A stretch of 64,000 bases of DNA from Amycolatopsis acidiphila (GTDB lineage: Bacteria > Actinomycetota > Actinomycetes > Mycobacteriales > Pseudonocardiaceae), in NCBI RefSeq assembly GCF_021391495.1, contig NZ_CP090063.1:2666001-2730000 (forward strand), in the 5' to 3' direction. Position numbers and translations under genes: made by a program. Of this stretch, positions 1 through 8,332 are shown piece by piece. The stretch's first letter is position 1. Every line of letters starts with the position of its first letter. Below the pieces are notes generated by a model. It was not told where the DNA came from. It made no database searches and worked only from the letters and a program-made list of their open reading frames with translations.

Positions 1-1552
1 GGCATTCGTGCACCTCGCCGTACACGTTCGTGACCGAGGTCGCCGGGTCCTCGCCCATGCGGTGCACGCCGACGTCGTGCGTGGACAGGTGGTACGGCGG
101 CCGTGGCTCGTCCATCCAGTAGTCCTTCGCGCCCATCTCCCGGGCGATCTTCTCCTTGTAGCGGCCCATGAGCGTGACCGAGTTGGCGTCGTGCGGCTCC
201 CAGTCGTGGGTGATCCGCAGCGCGGGCTGGCCCCAGCGGTCCTTGACGTTCGGGTCGAGGTCGCAGTAGTGCCGGGGGTGCGGGAAGTTCGTGGTCTGCG
301 AGTACATCCGGTGCAGGTGCCGGTAGTTGTCCCGCAGCCAGTGCTTGAGCGACAGGCCCCACTTCGGCACCCTCGGGTCCATCAGGTGGTAGGCCTCGAT
401 CGGCTGCAGGTCCCCGGTGACGCTGATGATCGGCGAACCCCAGAGCACGCCGAGGTCGTTGTCCGGCACCAGTTCCGAGGTGTAGTCGTCGACCGCGCTG
501 GAGGCGTTGAACGTGCCGAGGAACGGGTTCGTCGGCTCCGGCAGGATGGAGGTGAACCAGCCGAAGTTGTGCGTCATGAAGTTCCGGCCGACCTGGCCGT
601 CGCGGTTGATCCCCGAGACCAGCAGCAGGCGCACGTTCTCCAGCGCGTACGCGGTCAGCACCACCAGGTCGGACCGGACCTCGTGCGTGGTGCCCGCACC
701 GTCCACATAGGTCACTCCGGTGACCCGGGAACCGTCGTTGCTCCGGTGGATCCGCAGGACCCGGCTCAGCGGGCGTAGGTCGAGGTTCCCGGTCGCCTTG
801 GCGGCCGGCACCGAGGTGACCTGTGTGGTCGACTTCGCCTTGACGTGGCAGGGATAGCCGTGGCAGAACCCGCAGTTCACGCAGGCGGGCCGGCCGCGGT
901 ACTCGACCGAGTTGATCGCCAGCGGCTGCCGGAACGGGTGCAGCCCGAGGCGCCGGGCCGCCTCGACGAACGGCACGTCGCCCGGCCCCTGGGTGACCGG
1001 CGGCATCGGGTAGTCGTGCTCGCGTGGTGGTCCGAACGGGTTGTCCGCAGCCCGGCCCGAGATGCCCTGTTCCCGCTCGACCTTCTCGTAGTACGGCTCG
1101 AGATCGGCGTAGCTGATCGGCCAGTCCGCCAGGGAGCCCTCCGGCAGCGCCTCCTTGCCGAACCGCTCGGCGATCGCCGAGCGCATCCGGAAGTCGGATT
1201 CCCGGAACCGGTATGCGGCAGCGCCCCAGTGGAGCGTGCCGCCGCCGGTGCCGATGGAGGGCAGGCCGTACAGCGGCTCGTCCGAGCCGAGCTCGCCCGC
1301 GGACCACGGCAGTACGCGTGGGGTCTCGTTCTCGCCGGCCCGCCAGGTCACCGGGTCGACGTCCACCCCGGCGACGATGGCGCCGCGCTGGTAGTACCGC
1401 AGCTCGTCCTGCTTGACCAGGAAGTCCTCCTGGGTGTAGTCCGGGCCCTTGTCCAGGCCCAGCACCCGCAGTCCCGCCTTGGTCAGCTGCTCGGCGATGA
1501 TGCCGCCGGACGAGCCCATCCCGACGACGATCGCGTCGAACCGCTCGGTCAC
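1..1552 (-). CDS. GMC-family flavoprotein oxidoreductase (C-terminus beyond window)
   Basis: Probable FAD-dependent sugar or polyol dehydrogenase, catalytic partner of the small protein encoded just upstream. The N-terminus carries the FAD-binding motif VVGMGSSGG at about residues 9-17. Mid-protein there is a cysteine-rich stretch CVNCGFCHGYPC typical of gluconate 2-dehydrogenase flavoprotein subunits. STHDVGVHRMGEDP near the visible end holds the conserved GMC active-site histidine. About 517 residues are visible, so only a short C-terminal tail is missing. The GTG start at 1552 overlaps the upstream stop by 4 bp (GTGA), which implies translational coupling. Family membership is clear; the substrate is not. 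The adjoining isomerase and Rbs-type importer suggest a sugar, inositol or glycoside. Confidence 0.88.
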   Translation of the reverse strand, partial: MTERFDAIVVGMGSSGGIIAEQLTKAGLRVLGLDKGPDYTQEDFLVKQDELRYYQRGAIVAGVDVDPVTWRAGENETPRVLPWSAGELGSDEPLYGLPSIGTGGGTLHWGAAAYRFRESDFRMRSAIAERFGKEALPEGSLADWPISYADLEPYYEKVEREQGISGRAADNPFGPPREHDYPMPPVTQGPGDVPFVEAARRLGLHPFRQPLAINSVEYRGRPACVNCGFCHGYPCHVKAKSTTQVTSVPAAKATGNLDLRPLSRVLRIHRSNDGSRVTGVTYVDGAGTTHEVRSDLVVLTAYALENVRLLLVSGINRDGQVGRNFMTHNFGWFTSILPEPTNPFLGTFNASSAVDDYTSELVPDNDLGVLWGSPIISVTGDLQPIEAYHLMDPRVPKWGLSLKHWLRDNYRHLHRMYSQTTNFPHPRHYCDLDPNVKDRWGQPALRITHDWEPHDANSVTLMGRYKEKIAREMGAKDYWMDEPRPPYHLSTHDVGVHRMGEDPATSVTNVYGEVHEC

Positions 1553-2052
1553 CGCCCGCCTCCGATCCGCGCGTACAGGTCCTTGATGGTGAGCAGCGGG
1601 ATCTCCCGGGAGTCGACGCCCGGCCGCATCTGCTCGGCCGAATAGCCCCACTGCGCCCCCGGGAAGCCGACGAGCTTCCAGCCGGCGAGGTCGCGGTTGC
1701 CGCCGTACGCCGGGTCGCCGAAGTACCCCTGGACGGTGTGCTCGCGCACGATCCGGAAGAACCTCCCGGCGAAGTCCGGGCTTTCCGCCAGCGTGGCCAC
1801 GAACTCGCGCCGTGCTCCGGCGTCGAGATCCGAGAAGGTGACGTCGCCGCTCAGCTCGCGCAGGGCGGTCAACCCCGCGCGGTAGACCGGTTGCAGGTCA
1901 CGCAGGAACCCGGCCAGCGAGCGGTCGATGTACTCGACGACACCGGCTTCGCTCGCCCCCGGCGAACCCTCTTCGCCGGGCAGGATCTCCTCGACCAGCG
2001 CGTCGAGGACGGCCGCTTCCTCGCGGTTGAGGAACAGCAGTGGGTGGTCCAT
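1549..2052 (-). CDS. Gluconate 2-dehydrogenase subunit 3-family protein
   Basis: Small partner (167 aa) of the GMC oxidoreductase that follows; in known systems this family forms a complex with, and may help export, the flavoprotein. It has the family pattern LNREEAAVLDALVEEILPG at the N-terminus, a central helical region, and a conserved end around GYFGDPAYGGNRDLAGWKL and GYSAEQM. The ATG at 2052 is chosen because GGAGAAGGACGAG sits just before it; a longer in-frame reading has low-complexity Arg/Pro sequence. I see no Tat or Sec signal, unlike many proteobacterial members, so the complex may be cytoplasmic. The stop overlaps the next start. Confidence 0.85.
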   Translation of the reverse strand: MDHPLLFLNREEAAVLDALVEEILPGEEGSPGASEAGVVEYIDRSLAGFLRDLQPVYRAGLTALRELSGDVTFSDLDAGARREFVATLAESPDFAGRFFRIVREHTVQGYFGDPAYGGNRDLAGWKLVGFPGAQWGYSAEQMRPGVDSREIPLLTIKDLYARIGGGR

Positions 2053-2071
2053 CTCGTCCTTCTCCGGTGTT

Positions 2072-2926
2072 TCAGGAACCGACTCGGGCCTTGGCCCTGG
2101 CCTCGACCAGCGGGCGCAGGTACTCGATGGAGGTGCGCGCGTCCTCGTCCGGCTCGATGCCACGACGGTGGAAACCCGTCTCCATCGTCAGGTAGCCGTC
2201 GTAGCCGGTGTCGAGCAGGGCGTCCACAAGGGACGGGAAGTCGCCGACGCCGGAACCGGGCGGGAGGCGGTCGCTGTCGGCGATGTGGATGTGCTTGAGG
2301 TTCTCGCCCATCTTGTGCACGTAGTCGCTGAGCACCTCGCGCCGGTACAGCACGTGGAAGGTGTCGAACATGAGCTTCACGTTGTCCCGGTTGACGTCCT
2401 CCATCAGCTCGATCGCGTCGTCGGCGCTCTCACAGAGGTTCGTGTCGTGGGAGGTCGGCTCGATGACCAGCGTGACGCCGGTGTGCGCGATCGAGTCGGC
2501 GATCTCGGTGAGGCACTCGCGGGTCCACTTGAGCGCCTGCCGCCGCGAGGTGCCGAAGATGATCCAGCCGGGCAGGTAGATCAGCGTCTTGCCACCCCAC
2601 TGCGCGGTCAGCTCGGCGAGCTCCTTGTAGTGCTCGATGGTCGCCCGGCGTTCCTCGGCGATGGGGGAGGCGGGGTTGTTGCCGGGACCGCCGGACGGCG
2701 CGGGGAGCATGCTCGACAACGAGAGCCCGTGCTCGTCGAGCAGGTCCTTGACCTGGGCGCGCCGGCCGGCCGACAGGTGCGACGGGTAGGCGTGCGGGGC
2801 GGCGGCGCCGATCTCGATGCCGTCGTAGCCGAGCCGGGCGATGCGCTTGATCGTCTCGTCGAGCGTGTAGGAGGGCACCCAGACGAAGAAGCTGGAGTAG
2901 GCCCAGGTGTTGTACGAGATCTTCAC
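2072..2926 (-). CDS. Sugar phosphate isomerase/epimerase (TIM barrel, AP-endonuclease-2 fold)
   Basis: A 284-residue xylose-isomerase-like TIM barrel protein. Seen in the sequence: DETIKRIARLGYDGIEIG near the N-terminus, LVIEPTSHDTNLCES in the middle, KLMFDTFHVLYRRE and HIHIADSDRLPPGSG, and a final GYLTMETGF strand. The E, D, H and E residues in these motifs form the usual divalent-metal site. The start is GTG at 2926, preceded by AAAGGG at longer than usual spacing. It lies between the transporter genes and the GMC pair, so it probably isomerises the imported sugar or the product of its oxidation. Members act on inosose, ketoses and 3-keto sugars; the exact substrate cannot be read from sequence. 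Confidence 0.82.
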   Translation of the reverse strand: MKISYNTWAYSSFFVWVPSYTLDETIKRIARLGYDGIEIGAAAPHAYPSHLSAGRRAQVKDLLDEHGLSLSSMLPAPSGGPGNNPASPIAEERRATIEHYKELAELTAQWGGKTLIYLPGWIIFGTSRRQALKWTRECLTEIADSIAHTGVTLVIEPTSHDTNLCESADDAIELMEDVNRDNVKLMFDTFHVLYRREVLSDYVHKMGENLKHIHIADSDRLPPGSGVGDFPSLVDALLDTGYDGYLTMETGFHRRGIEPDEDARTSIEYLRPLVEARAKARVGS

Positions 2927-2947
2927 TTCGGTTGTTTCCCTTTCTTG

Positions 2948-3976
2948 TTACTGCGGCGGCCGGCCGAGGAACTGCTCGACGTTGGCGCGGTCGATGAGGG
3001 TCGATTCGAGCTTGATCCGGGGTGCGAGCGGTTCGCCCGCGCAGAGTTTCGCAGCGGCGATCGCGGCTTCCTTGGCCACGAGCGGGTAACCGACCGTGGC
3101 GGTGAGCGAGCCGGCGGAGATCCGCTTCAGTGCGTCGGCCTCACCGTCCACACTGAACACCTTGATCTCATTCTGCCGCCCGGCCTCCCGGATCGCCTGC
3201 AGCGCACCGAAGGTCATCTGGTCGTTGTGCGAGTACACCGCCTGGATCTGCCCGTGCGGGAAGCGCTGCAGCAGGTCCTCCATGACCTTGAGCCCGTCGG
3301 CGCGTTTGTAGTTGGCCGTCTGGGTCGCGATGATCCGGACGCCGGAACCCGCGATGCCCTGCCGGAAGCCGGCGCCGCGGGTGATGGTGGGGGAGGCGCC
3401 CAGACTGCCGGACAGCTCGACGACCCCGCCGTGGCCGCCCAACGCCTGGACGACGGCCTTTCCGTCGGTGACCCCGGCTTCGATGTTGTCGGAGCCGATG
3501 TAGCTGGACACGTCGCCGTCCACCTGCCGGTCGGCGGTGATCACCTTGACCCCGGACTGGGTGGCCCTGGCGACGATCCCGCGCAGGGCGGCGGTGTCCT
3601 GCGGCGAGATGACCAGGACTTCCACGCCTTTGGCCAGCATGTCGGACACCTGGTTGACCTGGGCTCCCGCGTCGCCCTGGGCGTCGGCCACACTGACCTT
3701 CATGCCCGGCAGGAACTTCCGCGCGAAGTCGGGGAACATCTGGGTCGTCTTCGCGCCGTAGGGAAAGGCCGTGCTGTTCCAGGAGACGCCGACGGAACAG
3801 CGCACGGTGGACGGATCGGCGTGCAGGACCAGCTGGCCCTGACATTCGGCGTCGCAGTAGACGCTGGGCGCCAGCCGGTCGCCGAGCTCCTCGGTCACCG
3901 AGATTTCCTCGTGTGGGACCGTCGTGCAGCCCGCGGCGAGCAGCGCCAGGCTCAGCACCGCCAGCCGGGCCTTCAC
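2948..3976 (-). CDS. Sugar ABC transporter substrate-binding lipoprotein (RbsB-like)
   Basis: Extracytoplasmic binding protein of an Rbs/Xyl-type importer, 342 aa. A short signal peptide ends in lipobox LAAGC with the lipidated cysteine at residue 17. The mature part has the type-I periplasmic-binding fold: LAKGVEVLVISPQDTAAL, GVKVITADRQVDGDV, IGSDNIEAG and YSHNDQMTFGALQAI are the usual hinge and ligand segments. An insertion with paired cysteines (YCDAECQG and later RCSVG) precedes the first lobe. The GTG start at 3976 overlaps the permease stop (GTGA); earlier in-frame starts lie inside the permease gene and read as low-complexity sequence. Ligand probably a monosaccharide or inositol. Confidence 0.9.
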   Translation of the reverse strand: MKARLAVLSLALLAAGCTTVPHEEISVTEELGDRLAPSVYCDAECQGQLVLHADPSTVRCSVGVSWNSTAFPYGAKTTQMFPDFARKFLPGMKVSVADAQGDAGAQVNQVSDMLAKGVEVLVISPQDTAALRGIVARATQSGVKVITADRQVDGDVSSYIGSDNIEAGVTDGKAVVQALGGHGGVVELSGSLGASPTITRGAGFRQGIAGSGVRIIATQTANYKRADGLKVMEDLLQRFPHGQIQAVYSHNDQMTFGALQAIREAGRQNEIKVFSVDGEADALKRISAGSLTATVGYPLVAKEAAIAAAKLCAGEPLAPRIKLESTLIDRANVEQFLGRPPQ

Positions 3977-4953
3977 GACCGGCCGCCCTTGCGGCGCCGG
4001 ACCGCCTGCACGGCCAGCAGCACCGCCACGAGGATCACCGCGCCCTTGACGATCTGCTGGTCGAACGGCGAGACCCCGATCAGGTTCAGCACGTTGGCCA
4101 GCACCGCGAGCAGCAGCGCGCCGAACACGGTGCCGACCGCGCCGCCGATGCCACCGGCGAGGCTGGTCCCGCCGATCACCACGGCGGTGATCGCGTCCAG
4201 GTTGGACAGTGCGCCCGCGGTGGGGTCGCCCACGCCGAGCCGGGCCGCGCTCATGATGCCGGCCAGCCCGGCGCACAGACCACTGACGGCGTAGGCGATC
4301 ACCAGCGTGCGGCTGGTGCGCACCCCGGAGAGCCGCGCCGCCTCCAGGCTGCCGCCGATCGCGTAGAGGAACCGCCCGAACGGCAGGTAGCGCAGGGTCA
4401 GCACGCCGATCACCGAGACGAGGAGGAAGATCACGAACGGCCCGGGGATCCCGAGCACGTCACCGCTGCCCATCAGGGTGAAGAACCCGTCGCCGTTGTC
4501 GAACGACTTCGGCCCGCCGTTGGTCAGGCGCAGCGACAGGCCCTGCATCGCGACCATCGTCGCGAGCGTCATGATGAACGGCTGCACACCGAACCGGGCG
4601 ACGCCGAGGCCGTTGAGCACCCCGACGCCCGCGCCGACCAGCAGCGACAGCACGATCGCGAGGGGCAGGACCATTCCGGCGTCGAGGAACAGCGCTGTGG
4701 TGACCCCGGTCAGGGCGAGGGTCGCGCCGACCGACAGGTCGATGCCGCCGGTGAGGATCACGAACGTCATGCCGATCGCGATCACCCCGACGACCGCGGA
4801 CTGGCGGCCGACGTTGAGCAGGTTGGTGGGCTGGAAGAACAGCGGTACCGCGATCGCCACCACGGCGATGACGACGGCGGCGATGAGCAGCGGCAGCCAG
4901 TTGCGCCGCACCCGCGGGGTCAGGGCCGGCATCCGGCCGACTTCGATGGCCAC
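3973..4953 (-). CDS. Sugar ABC transporter permease (RbsC-like)
   Basis: Membrane subunit of the same importer, 326 aa, with about eight to ten hydrophobic segments. Family markers are the segment GMTFVILTGGIDLSVG and the later GGTSLAGGIGGAVGTVFGAL, both characteristic of the RbsC/XylH group. The start is GTG at 4953, 2 bp after the ATPase stop, with GGAGGG upstream; there is no in-frame ATG nearby except an internal one eight codons on. The gene order ATPase, permease, binding protein on one strand is a complete importer. Confidence 0.9.
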   Translation of the reverse strand: MAIEVGRMPALTPRVRRNWLPLLIAAVVIAVVAIAVPLFFQPTNLLNVGRQSAVVGVIAIGMTFVILTGGIDLSVGATLALTGVTTALFLDAGMVLPLAIVLSLLVGAGVGVLNGLGVARFGVQPFIMTLATMVAMQGLSLRLTNGGPKSFDNGDGFFTLMGSGDVLGIPGPFVIFLLVSVIGVLTLRYLPFGRFLYAIGGSLEAARLSGVRTSRTLVIAYAVSGLCAGLAGIMSAARLGVGDPTAGALSNLDAITAVVIGGTSLAGGIGGAVGTVFGALLLAVLANVLNLIGVSPFDQQIVKGAVILVAVLLAVQAVRRRKGGRS

Positions 4954-4955
4954 GG

Positions 4956-6431
4956 CTATCGCCCTCCAACGGCGTGAGACATGATTTCCTCCTCGGTGGC
5001 GGTGCCACCGGGCAGTTCGGCGGTGACTTCGCCGTGGTGCATCACGAGAATCCGGTCGGACAGCGCCAGCACCTCGGGCAGTTCCGAGGAGATGACGACG
5101 ATCGCGAGGCCCTGCGCGCACAGTTGCCGGATCAGGGTGTAGATCTCCTGCTTGGCGCCGATGTCGATGCCGCGCGTGGGTTCGTCGAGGATCAGCAGGT
5201 CCACGCCCGCCTCGAGCCATTTGGCGAGGACGACCTTCTGCTGGTTGCCGCCGGAAAGCGTGCCGACCGGCGCCAGCGGTCCGGGCGTCTTGATGCGGAG
5301 CTTTTCGATGTACCGCCGCGCCACGGCGTGGTCGGCCGCGGGACGGACCGTGCGGCGCCCGCGTTTGAGCAGGCTGACCAGCGAGATGTTGGTGGCGCAG
5401 GACTGACCCACGACGAGCCCCTGAGTCTTGCGTTCCTCCGGCACGAGACCGATCCCGGCCTTGATCGCCTGTAGCGGGTCGGTGATCCGCACGGGTTCTC
5501 CGTGCAGCCGCACGGTTCCGGTGTGCGGGTCGGCGCCGAAGATCGCGCGGGCCAGCTCGGTGCGGCCCGCCCCGCGCAGCCCGGCGATGCCGAGCACCTC
5601 GCCGGCCCGCACCGAGAACGAGATGTCCGACAGCACCCCGGGCCGGGACAGCCCCTCGACCTGGAGCACGGGCTCGCCGATCTCGGCACCCGGTTCGCGG
5701 CTGCCGCGCACGAAGTCGCGGCCGACCATCTTCGAGACCAGCTCGTCGTGCGTGGTCTCGGCGATCGCCCCCTCGCCGGTCAGTTCGCCGTCCTTGAGCA
5801 CCACGTACCGGTCGGCGAGGCCGAAGACCTCTTCCAGGCGGTGCGAGACGAAGATGACGCTCACGCCGCGCCGGGTCAGGTCGTGCACGAGCGCGAGCAG
5901 CCGGTCGACGTCCGCGCCGCCGAGCACGGCGGTCGGTTCGTCGAGGATCAGCACGCGGGCATCGCGGCGCAGCGCTTTCGCGATCTCGATCATCTGCTTG
6001 TCGGCGACGCTGAGCTCCCGCACCCGCTGGTCGGGTGAGACCGTCAGGCCCAGTTCGGCGAGCAGGGCGGCGGCCTCCCGGCGCGCGCCCCGCCAGTCGA
6101 TGCGCCCGCGGCCGGGGTAGCGGTTGAACAGGAGGTTCTCGGTGACCGTGAGCTCGGGAAACAGGCTCAGTTCCTGGTAGACGGTCGCGATGCCGAGCGC
6201 CTCCGCGCCGGCCGGTCCACTGATCGCGGCCGGGCGGCCGTCGAGGAGGACCTCGCCCGCGTCCGGTGCGTGCGCGCCGGAGAGAATGCGGATGAGGGTG
6301 GACTTGCCGGCGCCGTTCTCTCCGATGAGGGCGAGCACCTCACCGGCTTGCAGGGAGAAGCCGACGTCGCGCAGGGCCTGCACCCCGTGGAAGGCCTTGC
6401 TCAGGCCGTGAACTTCCAGACGGTTCGACAT
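4956..6431 (-). CDS. Sugar ABC transporter ATPase, two nucleotide-binding domains (RbsA/MglA-like)
   Basis: Cytoplasmic energy subunit, 491 aa, with two fused ATPase domains. Domain 1 has Walker A GENGAGKST at residues 37-45, a degenerate signature LSVADKQ and Walker B VLILDEPTAVL. Domain 2 has the canonical signature LSGGNQQK and Walker B LLILDEPTRG but a weak Walker A, the usual pattern in this family. The ATG at 6431 follows GGGGGTGGAATAA. It is the first gene of the operon running left (ATPase, permease, binding protein, isomerase, subunit 3, GMC oxidoreductase) and faces the ROK regulator across 145 bp. Confidence 0.93.
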   Translation of the reverse strand: MSNRLEVHGLSKAFHGVQALRDVGFSLQAGEVLALIGENGAGKSTLIRILSGAHAPDAGEVLLDGRPAAISGPAGAEALGIATVYQELSLFPELTVTENLLFNRYPGRGRIDWRGARREAAALLAELGLTVSPDQRVRELSVADKQMIEIAKALRRDARVLILDEPTAVLGGADVDRLLALVHDLTRRGVSVIFVSHRLEEVFGLADRYVVLKDGELTGEGAIAETTHDELVSKMVGRDFVRGSREPGAEIGEPVLQVEGLSRPGVLSDISFSVRAGEVLGIAGLRGAGRTELARAIFGADPHTGTVRLHGEPVRITDPLQAIKAGIGLVPEERKTQGLVVGQSCATNISLVSLLKRGRRTVRPAADHAVARRYIEKLRIKTPGPLAPVGTLSGGNQQKVVLAKWLEAGVDLLILDEPTRGIDIGAKQEIYTLIRQLCAQGLAIVVISSELPEVLALSDRILVMHHGEVTAELPGGTATEEEIMSHAVGGR

Positions 6432-6504
6432 TTATTCCACCCCCGGCCTCAGGGGGCGGACGACAGCGCTGTCCTCCGTGGATCTTGTCATGCGGATGAG
6501 CGTA

Positions 6505-6539
6505 AATTCTGCTCTGAAGCGCCAAAATAGGCCAGAATT
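6505..6539. promoter_or_regulatory. Inverted repeat in the sugar operon/ROK intergenic region
   Basis: AATTCTG at 6505-6511 and its exact complement CAGAATT at 6533-6539, separated by 21 bp (about two helical turns centre to centre), in the only A+T-rich stretch of the neighbourhood. Its place between the divergent importer operon and the ROK gene makes it a candidate regulator site. Binding is inference. Confidence 0.5.
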
Positions 6540-6559
6540 ATTTCTTTTTCGACAGAAAT
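6540..6559. promoter_or_regulatory. Candidate ROK operator ATTTCT-N8-AGAAAT
   Basis: ATTTCT at 6540-6545 pairs with AGAAAT at 6554-6559 around an 8-bp centre, directly abutting the preceding repeat and 17 bp before the ROK start codon. NagC/Mlc-type ROK regulators bind A+T-rich palindromes with TTTC and GAAA arms, so this fits autoregulation plus control of the importer. No binding is shown. Confidence 0.5.
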
Positions 6560-6564
6560 GAGGC

Positions 6565-6570
6565 TATGAT
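6565..6570 (+). promoter_or_regulatory. -10 hexamer TATGAT of the ROK gene, implying a leaderless transcript
   Basis: TATGAT ends 6 bp before the ATG at 6577, so transcription would start at or next to the start codon. No good Shine-Dalgarno sequence is correctly spaced (the nearest GAGG is 13 bp away), which agrees with leaderless translation, common in actinomycetes. No clear -35 hexamer is seen. Confidence 0.45.
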
Positions 6571-6576
6571 CCGACC

Positions 6577-7812
6577 ATGGGCTCGCTGTGGACCGAAGTC
6601 GGCATCCTGCTCGAAGAGCAGAGCCTGGCCCCCGACGCGCACGCCGCGCGAAGTGTCATCGCCCGTCTGATCGCGGACGGCACACAGGTCAGTCGCAGCC
6701 TGCTGGTGCGCGCCACGGGCCTGGCGCGCTCCACGGTGGACAAGCACCTCGAGGTGCTGCTCGACGCCGGGCTGATCGAGGACGCCGGGTTCGGCAAGCA
6801 GGACGCACGCGGCCGCCCGGCGCAGATGTTCCAGGTCAGCGCCGGCAAGGGCGTCGTACTCGTGGCCGAGGTGTCCACTCGCACCTCCCGGGTCGCGCTG
6901 ACCACGCTGGACAAGGAGGTCGTAGGGCGGCGCGAGCTGAGGATCGACGTGGAAACAGGCCCCGAGGTGCTGCTGGCCGCGCTCGTCGAGCAGTTCCTCG
7001 CCCTGCTGGAGGAGAACGGGCTCACGAAGGAGGACGCGCTCGCGATTTCGGTCGGCCTGCCCGGGCCGGTCGACTCGCATCTGGGCATGGCCGTGCGGCC
7101 GCCGCTGATGCCCGGCTGGGACGGTTTCGGCGTGTGCCGATTCCTCGCCGAACGGCTCGGTTGCGACGTGGTCGTCGACAACGACGTGAACCTGATGACG
7201 CTGGGGGAGGCCAGGGCGCTGAAGGGTGCGCACCTGCCGCTGTTGCTCGTCCACATCGGCCCCGGCGTCGGTGGCGGTTTCGTCGGCGAGAACGGCAGGC
7301 TCCTGCACGGCGCGGACGGCGCCGCAGCGGACATCGGGCACATCCGCGTGCCCGAGCTGCCCGACGCGTTGTGCCGCTGTGGAAACCGCGGCTGTCTTGA
7401 AGCCATCGCCTCGACCGGTGCCATCGCGGCCCGGCTCAACGTGAGCGAGGACGACCTGCTGGCCTCGGTGATCCGCGGCGAGGCGAACACCGTCAGCGTG
7501 GTCCGCGAGGTGGCCATCGTCGTCGGCCGGGTGATCGCCGACCTGGTCAACTTCTGCAACCCGGCGCGGATCGTGCTCAGCGGGCCGATCGTCCAGTGCA
7601 CCGAAGAGGTGCTGGCCCAGGTCCGCAGCGTGGTCTACCAGCAGTCCCGGCCGCTCGCCACCCGCAACCTGTCGCTGGTGCACAGCTCACTGGGCGACGA
7701 GGCGGGCCTCATCGGCGGCATGGTGTCGGCGATCGAGCAGGTCCTCTCCCCGCGCGGGATCGCCTACCACACCCGGCCACGGGACTCGCCCATGCTGCCG
7801 CTCGGGTTGTGA
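6577..7812 (+). CDS. ROK-family transcriptional regulator
   Basis: A 411-aa repressor with an N-terminal winged helix (VSRSLLVRATGLARSTVDKHLEVLLDAGLIED) followed by a sugar-kinase-like domain. Seen: ISVGLPGPVD, the DNDVN sugar-site segment, GPGVGGGFVGENG, and the ROK zinc motif CRCGNRGCLE. The kinase-type ATP site is not obviously complete, as is usual for ROK regulators. It is transcribed away from the Rbs-type operon and is the natural candidate to repress it in the absence of the imported sugar or its derivative. Confidence 0.9.
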   Translation: MGSLWTEVGILLEEQSLAPDAHAARSVIARLIADGTQVSRSLLVRATGLARSTVDKHLEVLLDAGLIEDAGFGKQDARGRPAQMFQVSAGKGVVLVAEVSTRTSRVALTTLDKEVVGRRELRIDVETGPEVLLAALVEQFLALLEENGLTKEDALAISVGLPGPVDSHLGMAVRPPLMPGWDGFGVCRFLAERLGCDVVVDNDVNLMTLGEARALKGAHLPLLLVHIGPGVGGGFVGENGRLLHGADGAAADIGHIRVPELPDALCRCGNRGCLEAIASTGAIAARLNVSEDDLLASVIRGEANTVSVVREVAIVVGRVIADLVNFCNPARIVLSGPIVQCTEEVLAQVRSVVYQQSRPLATRNLSLVHSSLGDEAGLIGGMVSAIEQVLSPRGIAYHTRPRDSPMLPLGL

Positions 7813-7855
7813 CCCTCCGTTTTCGAAACCGGGCGCACCGGGTGCCCGATGGGTC

Positions 7856-8245
7856 ATGACGGCGACAGTCGGGTTGCTTTGCAGACCCGGGCCTGCCCGC
7901 GGCGGTGACCCGGGACCTGGTGGACGAACTGTCGGGGCGCGTCAGCGACAGCGTCGAGCGGAAGGTGTGCCTGCGCTGCGAGCCACTCGTCCTCGACGGC
8001 ACGGCAACGTCCCGATCGTCATCCTCCCCCGGGTAGCCCTGGCGTCGTTGCCCGCCGTCGGCGCCATCCAGCTGCGGGCCCGTCTGCGGAATACTCTGCT
8101 GCACCTGCGGGGGAACTTGGCCGGGGCACGGTCCTGCCCGACGACAGGAGCGGCTGCGCGCGGCAGGGCGGGTCTCGCCCGTGCGGCGCGTGGTCCGCGC
8201 CCACCGGCCCTGGCAGGGCGCGCCGCGGGCCGCGTTCGGTCCCGG
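7856..8245 (+). pseudogene. Frameshifted remnant of an actinobacterial membrane protein gene
   Basis: Coding-like pieces occur in different frames on the plus strand: MTATVGLLCRPG from 7856, LPAAVTRDLVDELSGRVSD from about 7893 after a frameshift, PRVALASLPAVGAIQLRARL from about 8018 back in the first frame, and VRRVVRAHRPWQ near 8190. Together they resemble an uncharacterised actinobacterial membrane protein family as I recall it, but the order is broken by indels and no intact frame remains. The family assignment is from memory and weak; that the region is decayed coding sequence is better supported. Confidence 0.45.
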
Positions 8246-8332
8246 TTGAGCAGCGGCGTGAGTGCGACGAGGACGTCCCCAGCCTGCCGCACAGCTGGTT
8301 CGGCGAGATCTGGTACTTCACGACTTTCTCCT

